This document shows, in pieces, positions 23,283 through 31,452 of a stretch of 33,338 nt of DNA. Positions within the stretch are counted from its first letter, which is position 1. Every line of letters begins with the position of its first letter. The notes under the pieces are model-generated. The model had not been told where the DNA came from. It saw only the letters and a list, made by a program, of their open reading frames with translations, and did no database searches. The stretch comes from Geobacter sp. (GTDB lineage: Bacteria > Desulfobacterota > Desulfuromonadia > Geobacterales > Geobacteraceae): the NCBI GenBank assembly GCA_003490025.1, contig DNJC01000021.1:1-33338 (forward strand), written 5' to 3'. A program made the translations under genes and the position numbers.

Positions 23283-25229
23283 ATGCCCGACAGACTCCAC
23301 CTGGAAAAATTCGGCAACATCCACGCACTCCCCATCCTCCATTACCGGATGGAGTTCGCCCACCTGGTCCGGGAGGCGTTCCTCGCCCTGAAGCCGGACT
23401 GCATCGCCCTCGAACTCCCGTTGACACTGGAGTCCCAGTTCCTGCGCGGCCTGCGGCGCCTGCCGGAGATCTCGGTCCTCGCCTACCACGTCGGCACACA
23501 ATCCGTCTTCCTGATCATGGAGCCAGCCGATCCCTTGATCGAGGGGGGACGTCTCGCCCTGGAGCACGACGTGCCGCTCCACCTGGTCGACATCGACCTG
23601 GACATCTACCCTTCACACCTGGAAAGGCTCCCCGATTCTTACGCCGTGCAGCGGATCGGGCTGGAACCGTTCTACCGCGAGGTCGCTCAGCTGTACCGGG
23701 AGATCGAGCCGGGCGATGAGGACCTGCGCCGGGAACGCGGCATGACCTTCCGGCTGCAACAACTCTCCGCGCAGCATGAAAGGGTCCTCTTCGTATGCGG
23801 CATGTCGCACCTGGAGCGGATACGGGTCCTGTTCGATCAGCGTCTGGCCCAGCCGCTGACCCGCGTCCGGCGGGAAGGGGTCGCCATATTCAACCTGCAC
23901 CCGGAGAGCTGCCAGGAGGTCCTGGCCGAGTACCCCTTCCTCTCGGCCATCTATGAGACCAGGAGGTCGCCGCTGCCGCCCGAACCGGCGCCGGTCGCTT
24001 CCCTGCGCAAGAGCTTCAACGCCTTCGAGCTGATCCTGGGTGGGAAGCAGTCCATTCCCGAGGAGGAGGCTCTCGCCGAGTCGATCCAGCGGAGCGCCCG
24101 CCGCATCGACCCCGAGGGGGTGATGCCCGACCGGCAGAAGATCATGCTCCGTCTTTTCCTCGAGGCGGCGCGGCACTACCGCCAGGAAACCGGCGACAAG
24201 GTGCATTTCTGGCAAAAGCGCGCCTTCTTCCGCTTCGCCAGGAACTACGCGCTGCTGTCGCAGATGCTCCTACCCGACCTGTACCAGATGCTGGCGGCCG
24301 CCAGGGGTTGCGTCGACGACAACTTCGCCTACGCCTTCTTCCGGCTCGCCGCCTGTTATCCGTGGCAGCGCGACGCGTCGGACATACCGACCCTGCGCCT
24401 CTCCGCGGCGGAGATGTGGTCCGCGACGCGCAAGATCCGTTTCCGGCCGCGCGAGCAGGTGCGCGCCAAGGGGCGTCCGGGACTGAAGATGATGAACCGC
24501 AAGAAGGAGAAGAGGCCCGGCGAGTGGCTGGACGGCTTCGACGATCCCTACATCTGCTCCTATCCTCCGGAGGACCTGACCATCGAGGATTACGGCCGCA
24601 ACCTGAAGCGTATCGGGACCCGGCAGCTCAGCGAGGAGGCGAGCCGTACCGAGCCGTTTTCCGCGTCGCTTCTGGACGGGATCGACATGCGCGAGACCAT
24701 CAGGAACCTGCACCAGGGGAAGATTTACGTCAAGGAAAACAAAAGGTTGAAGAGCGGGATCGGCTGCGTGGTGGTGGTCTTCGACGAGGACAAGGAAGCC
24801 GACCGCTATCCCTACTGCATGACGTGGCTCGGCGAGCACGCGCAGGAGTCCGACATGGCCTTCTACGCGACCCCCCCGACCGACAACATAGTCGGGCCCG
24901 GGATATCCCGCTGCGAGTATGGAGGGTTTCTGCTGAGCTATCCGCCGCGGCGCATGGCGGACGTCTGGCGGGACGTCGATTACCGGGGGTGGACGAAGAG
25001 CGAGGTGCTGCTGCTGGCGGCGCTCGATTACACGTTGGAGAAAGATGTGGTCTACGCGGCGGCGCGACCGCCGAGGAGCTACATGAAGCAGCTAGCCGCG
25101 AGGCTCGGAAAGCGGATCATCTACCTGCCCCTCGGGAGCCTTTCGCCCGTCGCGCTGAAGAAGCTCCGGGTGTTCCACATCCTGTACGGGCACGACAAGC
25201 GGGGGATAGCGAAGGATTATATCTGGTAA
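23283..25229 (+). CDS. Large uncharacterised protein with TIKI/TraB/ChaN-like N-terminal domain
   Basis: A 648-residue soluble protein without signal peptide or membrane helix. Residues about 5-215 show the superfamily pattern: a first GxxH (G11-N-I-H14), a buried strand ending in IALELP with E44, and a second GxxH in VLFVCGMSHLERI (G173, H176). Known members (TIKI, TraB, GumN, EreA, ChaN) include metal-dependent hydrolases. A helical middle (250-370), a lysine- and arginine-rich linker (380-412) and a C-terminal region (490-648) with YGGFLLSYPPRRMADVW match nothing I recognise. It follows the MoxR gene by ten bases with only a weak GAGAA ribosome-binding sequence, suggesting coupled expression. 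DUF5682-type proteins, which also sit by MoxR genes, are the nearest analogy I can recall. Confidence 0.7.
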   Translation: MPDRLHLEKFGNIHALPILHYRMEFAHLVREAFLALKPDCIALELPLTLESQFLRGLRRLPEISVLAYHVGTQSVFLIMEPADPLIEGGRLALEHDVPLHLVDIDLDIYPSHLERLPDSYAVQRIGLEPFYREVAQLYREIEPGDEDLRRERGMTFRLQQLSAQHERVLFVCGMSHLERIRVLFDQRLAQPLTRVRREGVAIFNLHPESCQEVLAEYPFLSAIYETRRSPLPPEPAPVASLRKSFNAFELILGGKQSIPEEEALAESIQRSARRIDPEGVMPDRQKIMLRLFLEAARHYRQETGDKVHFWQKRAFFRFARNYALLSQMLLPDLYQMLAAARGCVDDNFAYAFFRLAACYPWQRDASDIPTLRLSAAEMWSATRKIRFRPREQVRAKGRPGLKMMNRKKEKRPGEWLDGFDDPYICSYPPEDLTIEDYGRNLKRIGTRQLSEEASRTEPFSASLLDGIDMRETIRNLHQGKIYVKENKRLKSGIGCVVVVFDEDKEADRYPYCMTWLGEHAQESDMAFYATPPTDNIVGPGISRCEYGGFLLSYPPRRMADVWRDVDYRGWTKSEVLLLAALDYTLEKDVVYAAARPPRSYMKQLAARLGKRIIYLPLGSLSPVALKKLRVFHILYGHDKRGIAKDYIW

Positions 25230-25237
25230 AGCCTTTT

Positions 25238-27148
25238 TTATCCCTTCCTCAACACCCTCTTGTCCCCCATCCGGATGGTCAGCTTCTCCTGGTCGAAGTA
25301 CTCCAAAAGAGGGATCATGAACTTCCTGGACAGCCCGGTCAGTTCCCTGAACTCCGGCGGCGTGACCTCCCCCTTCTCCTTCAGGTGGGCCACCAGCTTC
25401 TCGCGTATCTCCGAAACGGCGTCCGGCGCGTAGAAGATGTCCCCCTTGATCTTCGCCACCCTCCCCTCCCGGCAGAGCAAATTGGCATGATCGAGCACCT
25501 GCTTCTCCGTGCACCCCAGCAGGTCGCACAGCTCCTTCAGCGTCGGCGGCTCGGCCCACGCCTTCTTGAGCGCCTCCTCCAGCATGAGCTGGATGCCGGC
25601 CTGGTCCAGGGTGACACCAACCTTGCGCCCCGGAAGCTTGACGATGTCCCGGTCGGAAAGGGCCAACCCCTCCTTCTCCATGCTCGCCAGCACCGGCCCG
25701 AAGAAGCGGGCGTCGCTTCGCCTCGGAATCCGGGACTTCAGTTCTTCCTTTCCGATCCCCTCCTGCATCGGGTTCTCTTCCAGGTAGTCGCTCAACTCCT
25801 TCGAGAGTTTCTGCTTCAGCTGGGCAAAGGCATCCTTGCCGAGGAAGATGCGCGGCTCCTTCACCACCTGGAGCACGGCGCCGGTGGAAAGCAGCGGCCC
25901 CAGCGCGGCCTCGATCCTCTTGCCCGACATGCCGGAACGGTTCACCATATCCTGCACCGATATGCCCGAGAGGAGCGACGACTCCACCAGGAGCCTGATC
26001 CTGTCCTGGTCGACGCCGGACTCGGCCGCCGCCAGCAGTTCCAGCGCCTCCGTCGACCGCCTGCGCCTTCTCGGGGGCGCCGGATCGAGCACGGTGCCGC
26101 CACCCAGCGTCGCCTGCGGGGAGTAGGTACGCAACACGAACGGGTCCCCAGGCAAGAGGAGAACCGGCCTGGATAGGCGGAGCTGCACGTAGGCGCTGTC
26201 GCCGGGCGCCAACGCGTCCCGGTCGAAAAGGATGATTTTTGCGGCGACCTCGTAGGTGGCGGAATGGAGACGTATGGTGGAGCGGTGCTTCAGCTCCTTG
26301 TGGGCCGAGGCGAGGTAGTTGAGCCGGACGTCGACCGCGCTGGTGGGACGGTACAGCCCCTTGGGCACCACCACGTCGCCGCGCTCGACATCGGCGTGGT
26401 CGACCCCCTGCAGGTTGACCGCAAGCCTCTCGCCCGCGCCACCCTTCTCCACCTTGGACCCGAAGGACTGCACGCCGCGCACACGGCAGGCGATGCCGGA
26501 AGGGAGGATCTCCACCTCGTCGCCGACCGTGACGGCGCCGGAAAGGAGCGTCCCGGTGACGACGGTGCCGAAACCGGTGACGGTAAAGACACGGTCCACC
26601 GGGAGACGGAAAGGGGAATCGACCCGCTTCTGCTCTATCTCGCCCGCCAGTCGCGTCAGCTCGCCCTTCAGCTTGTCTATCCCGTCCCCGCTGCGGGAGG
26701 AGACCGGGATAATGGGGGCATCGGCCAGGAAGCTCTCGGCGAGATATTCCCGCACCTCCTCGGTCACCAGGTCGAGCCAGTCCGGCTCCACCAGGTCCTT
26801 CTTGGTGAGGACCACGATCCCCCTCTTCACACCGAGCAACTGGCAGATCTCCAGGTGTTCACGGGTCTGGGGCATGATCCCCTCGTCGGCGGCGATGACC
26901 AGAAGCACCAGGTCCATCCCCCCCACGCCGGCGACCATGGTCCGGACGAACCTTTCGTGGCCCGGGACGTCGACGATGCCGAAACGAAGCTCGCCCGGTA
27001 GTTCCAGGTGGGCGAAACCGAGCTCTATGGTGATGCCGCGCGCCTTCTCTTCCTTGAGACGGTCCGTGTCCACGCCGGTCAGCGCCTTCACCAGCGAGGT
27101 CTTGCCGTGGTCGATATGTCCGGCGGTGCCGAGAATCAGATGCTTCAT
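25238..27148 (-). CDS. selB: Selenocysteine-specific elongation factor SelB
   Basis: GTPase that delivers selenocysteyl-tRNA to UGA codons marked by a SECIS hairpin. The N-terminal G domain has GTAGHIDHGKTSL at 6-18, DVPGHE as G3 and a TKKD element as G4, followed by EF-Tu-like beta barrels. The C-terminal third contains repeated winged-helix segments, such as ELCDLLGCTEKQVLDHANLLCREGRVAKIKGDIFY, which bind the SECIS RNA. At 636 residues it is full length (614 in E. coli). selA, selD and the selenocysteine tRNA are not in this window. It is convergent with the TIKI/TraB-like gene, with eight bases between stops, and follows the ABC exporter genes by 68 bases on the same strand. Confidence 0.93.
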   Translation of the reverse strand: MKHLILGTAGHIDHGKTSLVKALTGVDTDRLKEEKARGITIELGFAHLELPGELRFGIVDVPGHERFVRTMVAGVGGMDLVLLVIAADEGIMPQTREHLEICQLLGVKRGIVVLTKKDLVEPDWLDLVTEEVREYLAESFLADAPIIPVSSRSGDGIDKLKGELTRLAGEIEQKRVDSPFRLPVDRVFTVTGFGTVVTGTLLSGAVTVGDEVEILPSGIACRVRGVQSFGSKVEKGGAGERLAVNLQGVDHADVERGDVVVPKGLYRPTSAVDVRLNYLASAHKELKHRSTIRLHSATYEVAAKIILFDRDALAPGDSAYVQLRLSRPVLLLPGDPFVLRTYSPQATLGGGTVLDPAPPRRRRRSTEALELLAAAESGVDQDRIRLLVESSLLSGISVQDMVNRSGMSGKRIEAALGPLLSTGAVLQVVKEPRIFLGKDAFAQLKQKLSKELSDYLEENPMQEGIGKEELKSRIPRRSDARFFGPVLASMEKEGLALSDRDIVKLPGRKVGVTLDQAGIQLMLEEALKKAWAEPPTLKELCDLLGCTEKQVLDHANLLCREGRVAKIKGDIFYAPDAVSEIREKLVAHLKEKGEVTPPEFRELTGLSRKFMIPLLEYFDQEKLTIRMGDKRVLRKG

Positions 27149-27216
27149 CTATGGTTTACTCCGGTTAGAAATGCCCTTATGTATCGCAATTTTTGCATAA
27201 AAGGTCAAGCACTCTG

Positions 27217-29004
27217 CTAATCCTTGAACTGCAGCTGGTAAAGCCTGTAGTAGAGCGCCTTCGCGGACATGAGTTCCGCGTGCGTCCCCTCTTCGGCCTT
27301 CTCGCCGCGGTGGATGACCACGATGCGGTCGGCGTCGCGGATGGTCGAAAGCCGGTGCGCCACGACCAGCGTGGTCCGCCCCTGCATCAGCCCTTCCAGT
27401 CCCTGCTGGATCAGCCGCTCGCTTGCCGTGTCGACGCTCGCCGTCGCCTCGTCCAGGACCAGGATCTCCGGATCGAAGGCGACCGCCCGGGCGAAGGAAA
27501 TAAGCTGGCGCTCGCCGGCGGAGAAGTTCACCCCTCGCTCGCGCACCTCCTCCTGGTAACCCTTGGGGAGTTCCCTTATGAAGCGGTCCGCGCCGACCAT
27601 CGCCGCCGCCTGCTCCACCCTCTGCAGCGCCTCGGGGTCGCCCAGCGAGATGTTGTACTCGATGGTCCCCGAGAAGAGATAGGGATCCTGAAGCACCACC
27701 CCGATCCGCCTTCTCAGCGACTGCAGCGACATCTCCCTGATGTCGACGCCGTCTATGGCGATGGAGCCGCGGTTTATCTCGTACAGGCGCGACAGGAGCC
27801 TCGTCACCGTGGTCTTTCCGCCGCCGGTTTCCCCCACCAGCGCCACTTTCTCCCCGCGCCTCATCTCCAGCGAGAACCCCTTCAGCACGTAATCCTCGTC
27901 GCTGTAGGCGAACCAGATGTCCTTGAAGCAGATCTGCTGCAATCCCTGCTTCGGCGCCGGGGCCGACGGTCCGGGAGGTTGCGGCTTCGATTCCGGTTCT
28001 TTCCCTTCCTTGTCCAGCAGCCCGAAGATCCTCTCCAGCGACGCCATGGCGCCCTGCATGACCGAATACTTCGCCGACATGTCCCTGATGGGGGAGAAGA
28101 ATTTCTCGATGTACTGGATGAAGGCGACCAGGGCGCCGAAGGAAAGGTTTCCCTTCACGATCTCTCCGCCGCCGTACCAGATGATGAGCGCCACGGCTAT
28201 CGAGGAGAGCGACTCCACCACCGCGTAGAGCGCGGCGTCCCAGGTGATCACCGGGAGGTTCGCCTCCATGTAGGAAGAGTTCAGCCTCCTGAACTCCCGC
28301 GCCTCGTCCCTTTCCCTGTTGAACAGCTGCACCACCGCCATGCCGCCGATGCTCTCGGCCAGAAAGGCGCTCAGGTTCGCCTGGCGCGACCGCACCTGCC
28401 GGAAAGCGACCCGCATCCAGTTTCTGAAGGTGAAGGCGACCCATATCAGCAGCGGCAATACCGAAAAGGTGACCAGCGAGAGCCGGACGTTCATCCAGAG
28501 CATGATGCCGACGATCCCCGCCAGCACCAGGACGTCTCCGACGACGGTGACTATGCCTGCCGCGAACATCTCCCCCACCACCTCGATGTCGCTGGTCAGC
28601 CTGGAGACCAGGCTTCCGACCGGAGTCTGGTCGAAGAAGCGGGCGGAGAGGCGCTGGAGGTGCGAGAAGAGTTGCACCCTGATGTCGTACATGACCTTCT
28701 GGCCCACGTACTGCAGCAGGTAGACCTCGGCGAAGGAGAAAAGCGATTCGGCGAGGATGATGCCGAGGAAGCCGGTGGCGAGGCTTGGGAGGCCGGCCAT
28801 CACCCCCTTGGTGATGTGGCTGTCGATCGCCATCTTGAGGATCCAGGGCTGGGCCAGCTTCGACGCCGCGATGAACGGCAAGAGGAGCAGGGCGACGACA
28901 ATGAGGCGGCGGTACGGCGCGACGTAGCCGACAAAGCGCCCCATGAGCCGCCTGTCGTAGATCTTGCCGACTGTTTCGTCTTCGTATATGCCGCCGAAGT
29001 GCAT
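27217..29004 (-). CDS. ABC exporter half-transporter, MdlB-like subunit
   Basis: Membrane and ATPase domains fused in 595 residues. Six helices fill residues about 25-320, and the ATPase follows with Walker A GETGGGKTT, signature NFSAGERQLISFARA, Walker B ILVLDEATASVD and the H-loop VAHRLST. The Walker B glutamate is intact but the signature is FSAGE instead of LSGGQ. That is the mirror of its upstream neighbour, so the two probably pair as one heterodimer with one full and one degenerate ATP site, as in TM287/288, BmrCD and MdlAB. AAAGGA lies six bases before the ATG. Substrate (drug, lipid or peptide) cannot be told. Confidence 0.92.
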   Translation of the reverse strand: MHFGGIYEDETVGKIYDRRLMGRFVGYVAPYRRLIVVALLLLPFIAASKLAQPWILKMAIDSHITKGVMAGLPSLATGFLGIILAESLFSFAEVYLLQYVGQKVMYDIRVQLFSHLQRLSARFFDQTPVGSLVSRLTSDIEVVGEMFAAGIVTVVGDVLVLAGIVGIMLWMNVRLSLVTFSVLPLLIWVAFTFRNWMRVAFRQVRSRQANLSAFLAESIGGMAVVQLFNRERDEAREFRRLNSSYMEANLPVITWDAALYAVVESLSSIAVALIIWYGGGEIVKGNLSFGALVAFIQYIEKFFSPIRDMSAKYSVMQGAMASLERIFGLLDKEGKEPESKPQPPGPSAPAPKQGLQQICFKDIWFAYSDEDYVLKGFSLEMRRGEKVALVGETGGGKTTVTRLLSRLYEINRGSIAIDGVDIREMSLQSLRRRIGVVLQDPYLFSGTIEYNISLGDPEALQRVEQAAAMVGADRFIRELPKGYQEEVRERGVNFSAGERQLISFARAVAFDPEILVLDEATASVDTASERLIQQGLEGLMQGRTTLVVAHRLSTIRDADRIVVIHRGEKAEEGTHAELMSAKALYYRLYQLQFKD

Positions 29005-29076
29005 GATGGTCCTTTGCAGAGTGATCGGGTTCTGCCTACACCGTCCGAATGTTGCTCATTGCTATTTATCTGGCAT

Positions 29077-29129
29077 CTCCCTCCCATCTCCCCCTCGCCC
29101 TCCGGGAGAGGGGCAGGGGTGAGGGAGGG
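29077..29129. repeat. GC-rich palindromic repeat between the two ABC genes
   Basis: CTCCCTCCCATCTCCCCCTC then GCCCTCCGGGAGAGGGGCAGGGGTGAGGGAGGG. CCCTC-CGG-GAGGG-type pairing and outer CCCTCC/GGAGGG pairing make a branched hairpin. It resembles the modules at 11876-12072 and 15651-15690 and, like them, lies inside a co-directional gene pair. Confidence 0.65.
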
Positions 29130-29143
29130 TTTATCGCAGCCTC

Positions 29144-30856
29144 CTAAAGCCTCTCGATCTCCGCCTTAAGCTGTTCTTCCCTGTGGATCGCTTCGTAGCG
29201 GCCGCCGAGTTCCAGCAGTTCCGCGTGGTTCCCCTGCTCGACGATGGCTCCCTGCTCCATCACGATGATGCGGTCGCAGCCGCGTAGCGGCGACAGCCTG
29301 TGCGACACGATGAGGACGGTCCTCTCCCCGTAATACCCGGACAGCGCCGACAGTATCTCTTCTTCGGTGTCGGCATCGACGGCGGAAAGGGGATCGTCGA
29401 GTATCAATATGCTCGGTTCCTTGATGAGAGCCCGGGCGATGGCGACCCTCTGCTTCTGCCCGCCGGAGAGCGTCACCCCCCTCTCCCCCACCAGGGTCTC
29501 GAACCCTTGCGGGAAACGGGCTATGTCGCCGGCGAGCCCGGCTATCCGCGCGGCACGCTCGATCTCCTCCCTGGTCGCCCCGGGCTTGCCGTAGCCGATG
29601 TTGTCCGCGATGCTGCGGGAGAAAAGAAAGCTCTCCTGCGGGACGAACCCGACCGCGCTCCTTACCTTGTCCAGGGAGATCCTGTTCAGGTCGATGCCGT
29701 CGACGAAGAGGGTGCCGTCGGCGATCGGGAACAACCGCGGGATCAGCCGCACCAGGGTCGACTTCCCGCTCCCGACCACCCCGACGATACCTATCCGCTC
29801 ACCCTTCCTTATCTTCAGGTTTATCCCGCGCAGCATCTTGGCCGTACCGTAGGAAAAGGTGAGGTTGCGGTACTCGATCCCGCCCTCGATCACCCCGGGA
29901 TCGACAGGTTCGTCCGGCTCTACCACCTCGGCACTGGCATGGAGGATCTCACCCAGACGCGTCATGGAAGCGGCGCCTCTCTGCATCAGGTTGAGGATCC
30001 AGCCGAACATGATGGTCGGCCACACCAGCATGGCGAGGTAGCCGTTGAAGGCGACGAAGCCGCCCAGCGTCAGCTCGCCCCGGATCACCTGCCCGCCCCC
30101 GATGAAAAGAACGATCAGGGTGCCGAAGGCCCCGGTGGAGGCCATCACCGGCAGCATCCACCCCCTGAGCCTCGCCACCCCCATGCTCGCTTCAAGGTAG
30201 CCGCCGCAAGCCTGGCGGAAGGTCTCTATCTCCCCCTCCTCGCGGCAATACGCCTTCACGACCGAGGCCGCGGAAACGTTCTCCTCGACGCGCGCCGTCA
30301 ACCGCGACAGCGCCTCCTGCATCCGCTTGGAGCAGCGAAACATGGACGCGCTCAACCGCTTCACGATGTAGATCATGAGCGGAAAGGGCGCGATGGCGCA
30401 GATGGTGAGAAAGGGGGAGATGCGGGTGAGGAGGAAGAGGGCGGCGGTGTAGACCACCACCGTGTTCAAAAGGCTCAGTACGCCGAAGCCTAAAAGCATG
30501 CGGACGTTGGTGAGATCGTTGGCCAGACGCGAGAGGATGTCGCCGGTGCGCCAGTTGGAGAAATAGGTGCGGTCCAGGGTGAGAAGCTTCCCGTAGAGGT
30601 CCTCGCGCAACAGGAACTCGATCCTGCGCCCGGCGTTCAAAAGCGTGGTGCGGGAGAAGACGCGGATGACGCCTTGCGCCACGGCGGCTACCGCAATCAT
30701 GCCGCCGTACTGCGCAGGAGTGAACCGCCCCTGGGAGGTCGGCGCCTGCAACCCCTCGATGGCGAGCTTCATCAACCACGGTATGGCAAGCCCGCACAGG
30801 TTGGTGCCGACCAGCAGAACGGCCCCCAGAATGTAGGCCCCCCTGCAATTGAGCAT
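29144..30856 (-). CDS. ABC exporter half-transporter, MdlA-like subunit
   Basis: Partner of the gene downstream. Six helices come first, then an ATPase with Walker A GVVGSGKSTL, the canonical signature LSGGQKQRVAIARAL and Walker B ILILDDPLSAVD, in which aspartate replaces the catalytic glutamate, then SHRLSPL. This is the degenerate-site subunit of a heterodimeric exporter. The start is uncertain. The open frame runs to 31036, but a promoter at 30918-30946 lies inside it. The first ATG after the promoter is 30856, giving 570 residues, yet homologues usually keep the LRRLYRYM segment just before it. A rare ATC start at 30886 with GAGGTG upstream would include that segment. Confidence 0.88.
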   Translation of the reverse strand: MLNCRGAYILGAVLLVGTNLCGLAIPWLMKLAIEGLQAPTSQGRFTPAQYGGMIAVAAVAQGVIRVFSRTTLLNAGRRIEFLLREDLYGKLLTLDRTYFSNWRTGDILSRLANDLTNVRMLLGFGVLSLLNTVVVYTAALFLLTRISPFLTICAIAPFPLMIYIVKRLSASMFRCSKRMQEALSRLTARVEENVSAASVVKAYCREEGEIETFRQACGGYLEASMGVARLRGWMLPVMASTGAFGTLIVLFIGGGQVIRGELTLGGFVAFNGYLAMLVWPTIMFGWILNLMQRGAASMTRLGEILHASAEVVEPDEPVDPGVIEGGIEYRNLTFSYGTAKMLRGINLKIRKGERIGIVGVVGSGKSTLVRLIPRLFPIADGTLFVDGIDLNRISLDKVRSAVGFVPQESFLFSRSIADNIGYGKPGATREEIERAARIAGLAGDIARFPQGFETLVGERGVTLSGGQKQRVAIARALIKEPSILILDDPLSAVDADTEEEILSALSGYYGERTVLIVSHRLSPLRGCDRIIVMEQGAIVEQGNHAELLELGGRYEAIHREEQLKAEIERL

Positions 30857-30917
30857 GTAGCGGTATAGTCTTCTCAGTTCACCGATGGCACACCTCGCAC
30901 AGGATAACGCCCCGATA

Positions 30918-30946
30918 CTATTATTACATTTCGTTTCGCCTGTCAA
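30918..30946 (-). promoter_or_regulatory. Promoter candidate for the ABC exporter operon
   Basis: A consensus TTGACA (minus strand, 30946-30941), a 17-base spacer and TAATAG (30923-30918) within an AT-rich stretch. The perfect -35 and ideal spacing make it credible although the -10 is weak. Transcription would start near 30911, downstream of the ATG at 31036, which argues against that codon as the start. Confidence 0.55.
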
Positions 30947-30973
30947 AGGGTTTACTGGACGCCTCACATGAGA

Positions 30974-31393
30974 GCTTCTTGTTTTAAAATAGCGTAAATC
31001 TTCCTTTTTCAGCCTCCACTGACGATCCGTCGGCAAAATCGCCCCTGCCGCCCGACGCTCCCCATATCGACGTTACTTCAGCAACTTCCGCACCTCCACA
31101 CCCCGACCTTTTTTCTGTTTTAAAAATCGGCATTTTTGCCACTTTTCAGAACGGGTATTTTAAAGAATTTCACCCCGGTCGAACTGTTTTTCGATAAAAA
31201 CCCTTTGCTTTTCAGTCACTTTCACCTGAAACTTTTGCTTGCTTTTTTGTTTTAAAATGACGTATATTCCCTGAGCATTTTCTCCACCCCCCTTTCGCAT
31301 CCCCAAAAGGGGTTTATTTAAAACAGCGTTACAACGATGCAGGGAAAATTCCGTTGAACCGCTTGCTTTTTCGTTTTCAATGAGCGTATGATT
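30974..31393 (+). promoter_or_regulatory. AT-rich regulatory gap with repeated promoter-like elements
   Basis: About 500 bases between the exporter promoter and hdrC hold no credible gene. One element recurs in the same direction: 30980-30995 (GTTTTAAAATAGCGTA), 31249-31264 (GTTTTAAAATGACGTA), 31314-31328 (ATTTAAAACAGCGTT) and 31372-31388 (GTTTTCAATGAGCGTA). A weaker copy lies at 31116-31131. The second and fourth copies are each preceded by GCTTGCTTTTT and followed by TATATT or TATGAT. Both keep an 18-base gap between TTGCTT and the -10-like hexamer. They look like tandem promoters or operators of one regulator that drives hdrCBA. Confidence 0.55.
31363..31392 (+). promoter_or_regulatory. 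Proximal promoter candidate for hdrCBA
   Basis: TTGCTT at 31363-31368 and TATGAT at 31387-31392 with an 18-base spacer, inside the last copy of the repeated element. Transcription would begin near 31399, about 54 bases before the hdrC start. Confidence 0.45.
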
Positions 31394-31452
31394 TTCATCT
31401 GTTTATTAACAAACCGATCCGCCCTTAACATCATCGAGTCGCGAGGTTCGCA

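Noticed and set aside
24308..26176. 622-codon plus-strand open frame over the TIKI/TraB-like gene and selB
   Set aside because: Arginine- and leucine-rich composition without motifs, overlapping two genes with clear evidence; a shadow frame.
27193..29169. 658-codon open frame antisense to the MdlB-like ABC gene
   Set aside because: Antisense to a complete ABC exporter with every ATPase motif; composition is that of a shadow frame.
31300..31319. CCCC-AAAA-GGGG hairpin with T-rich tail in the hdrC upstream gap
   Set aside because: Only four base pairs, too short for a convincing terminator or attenuator.
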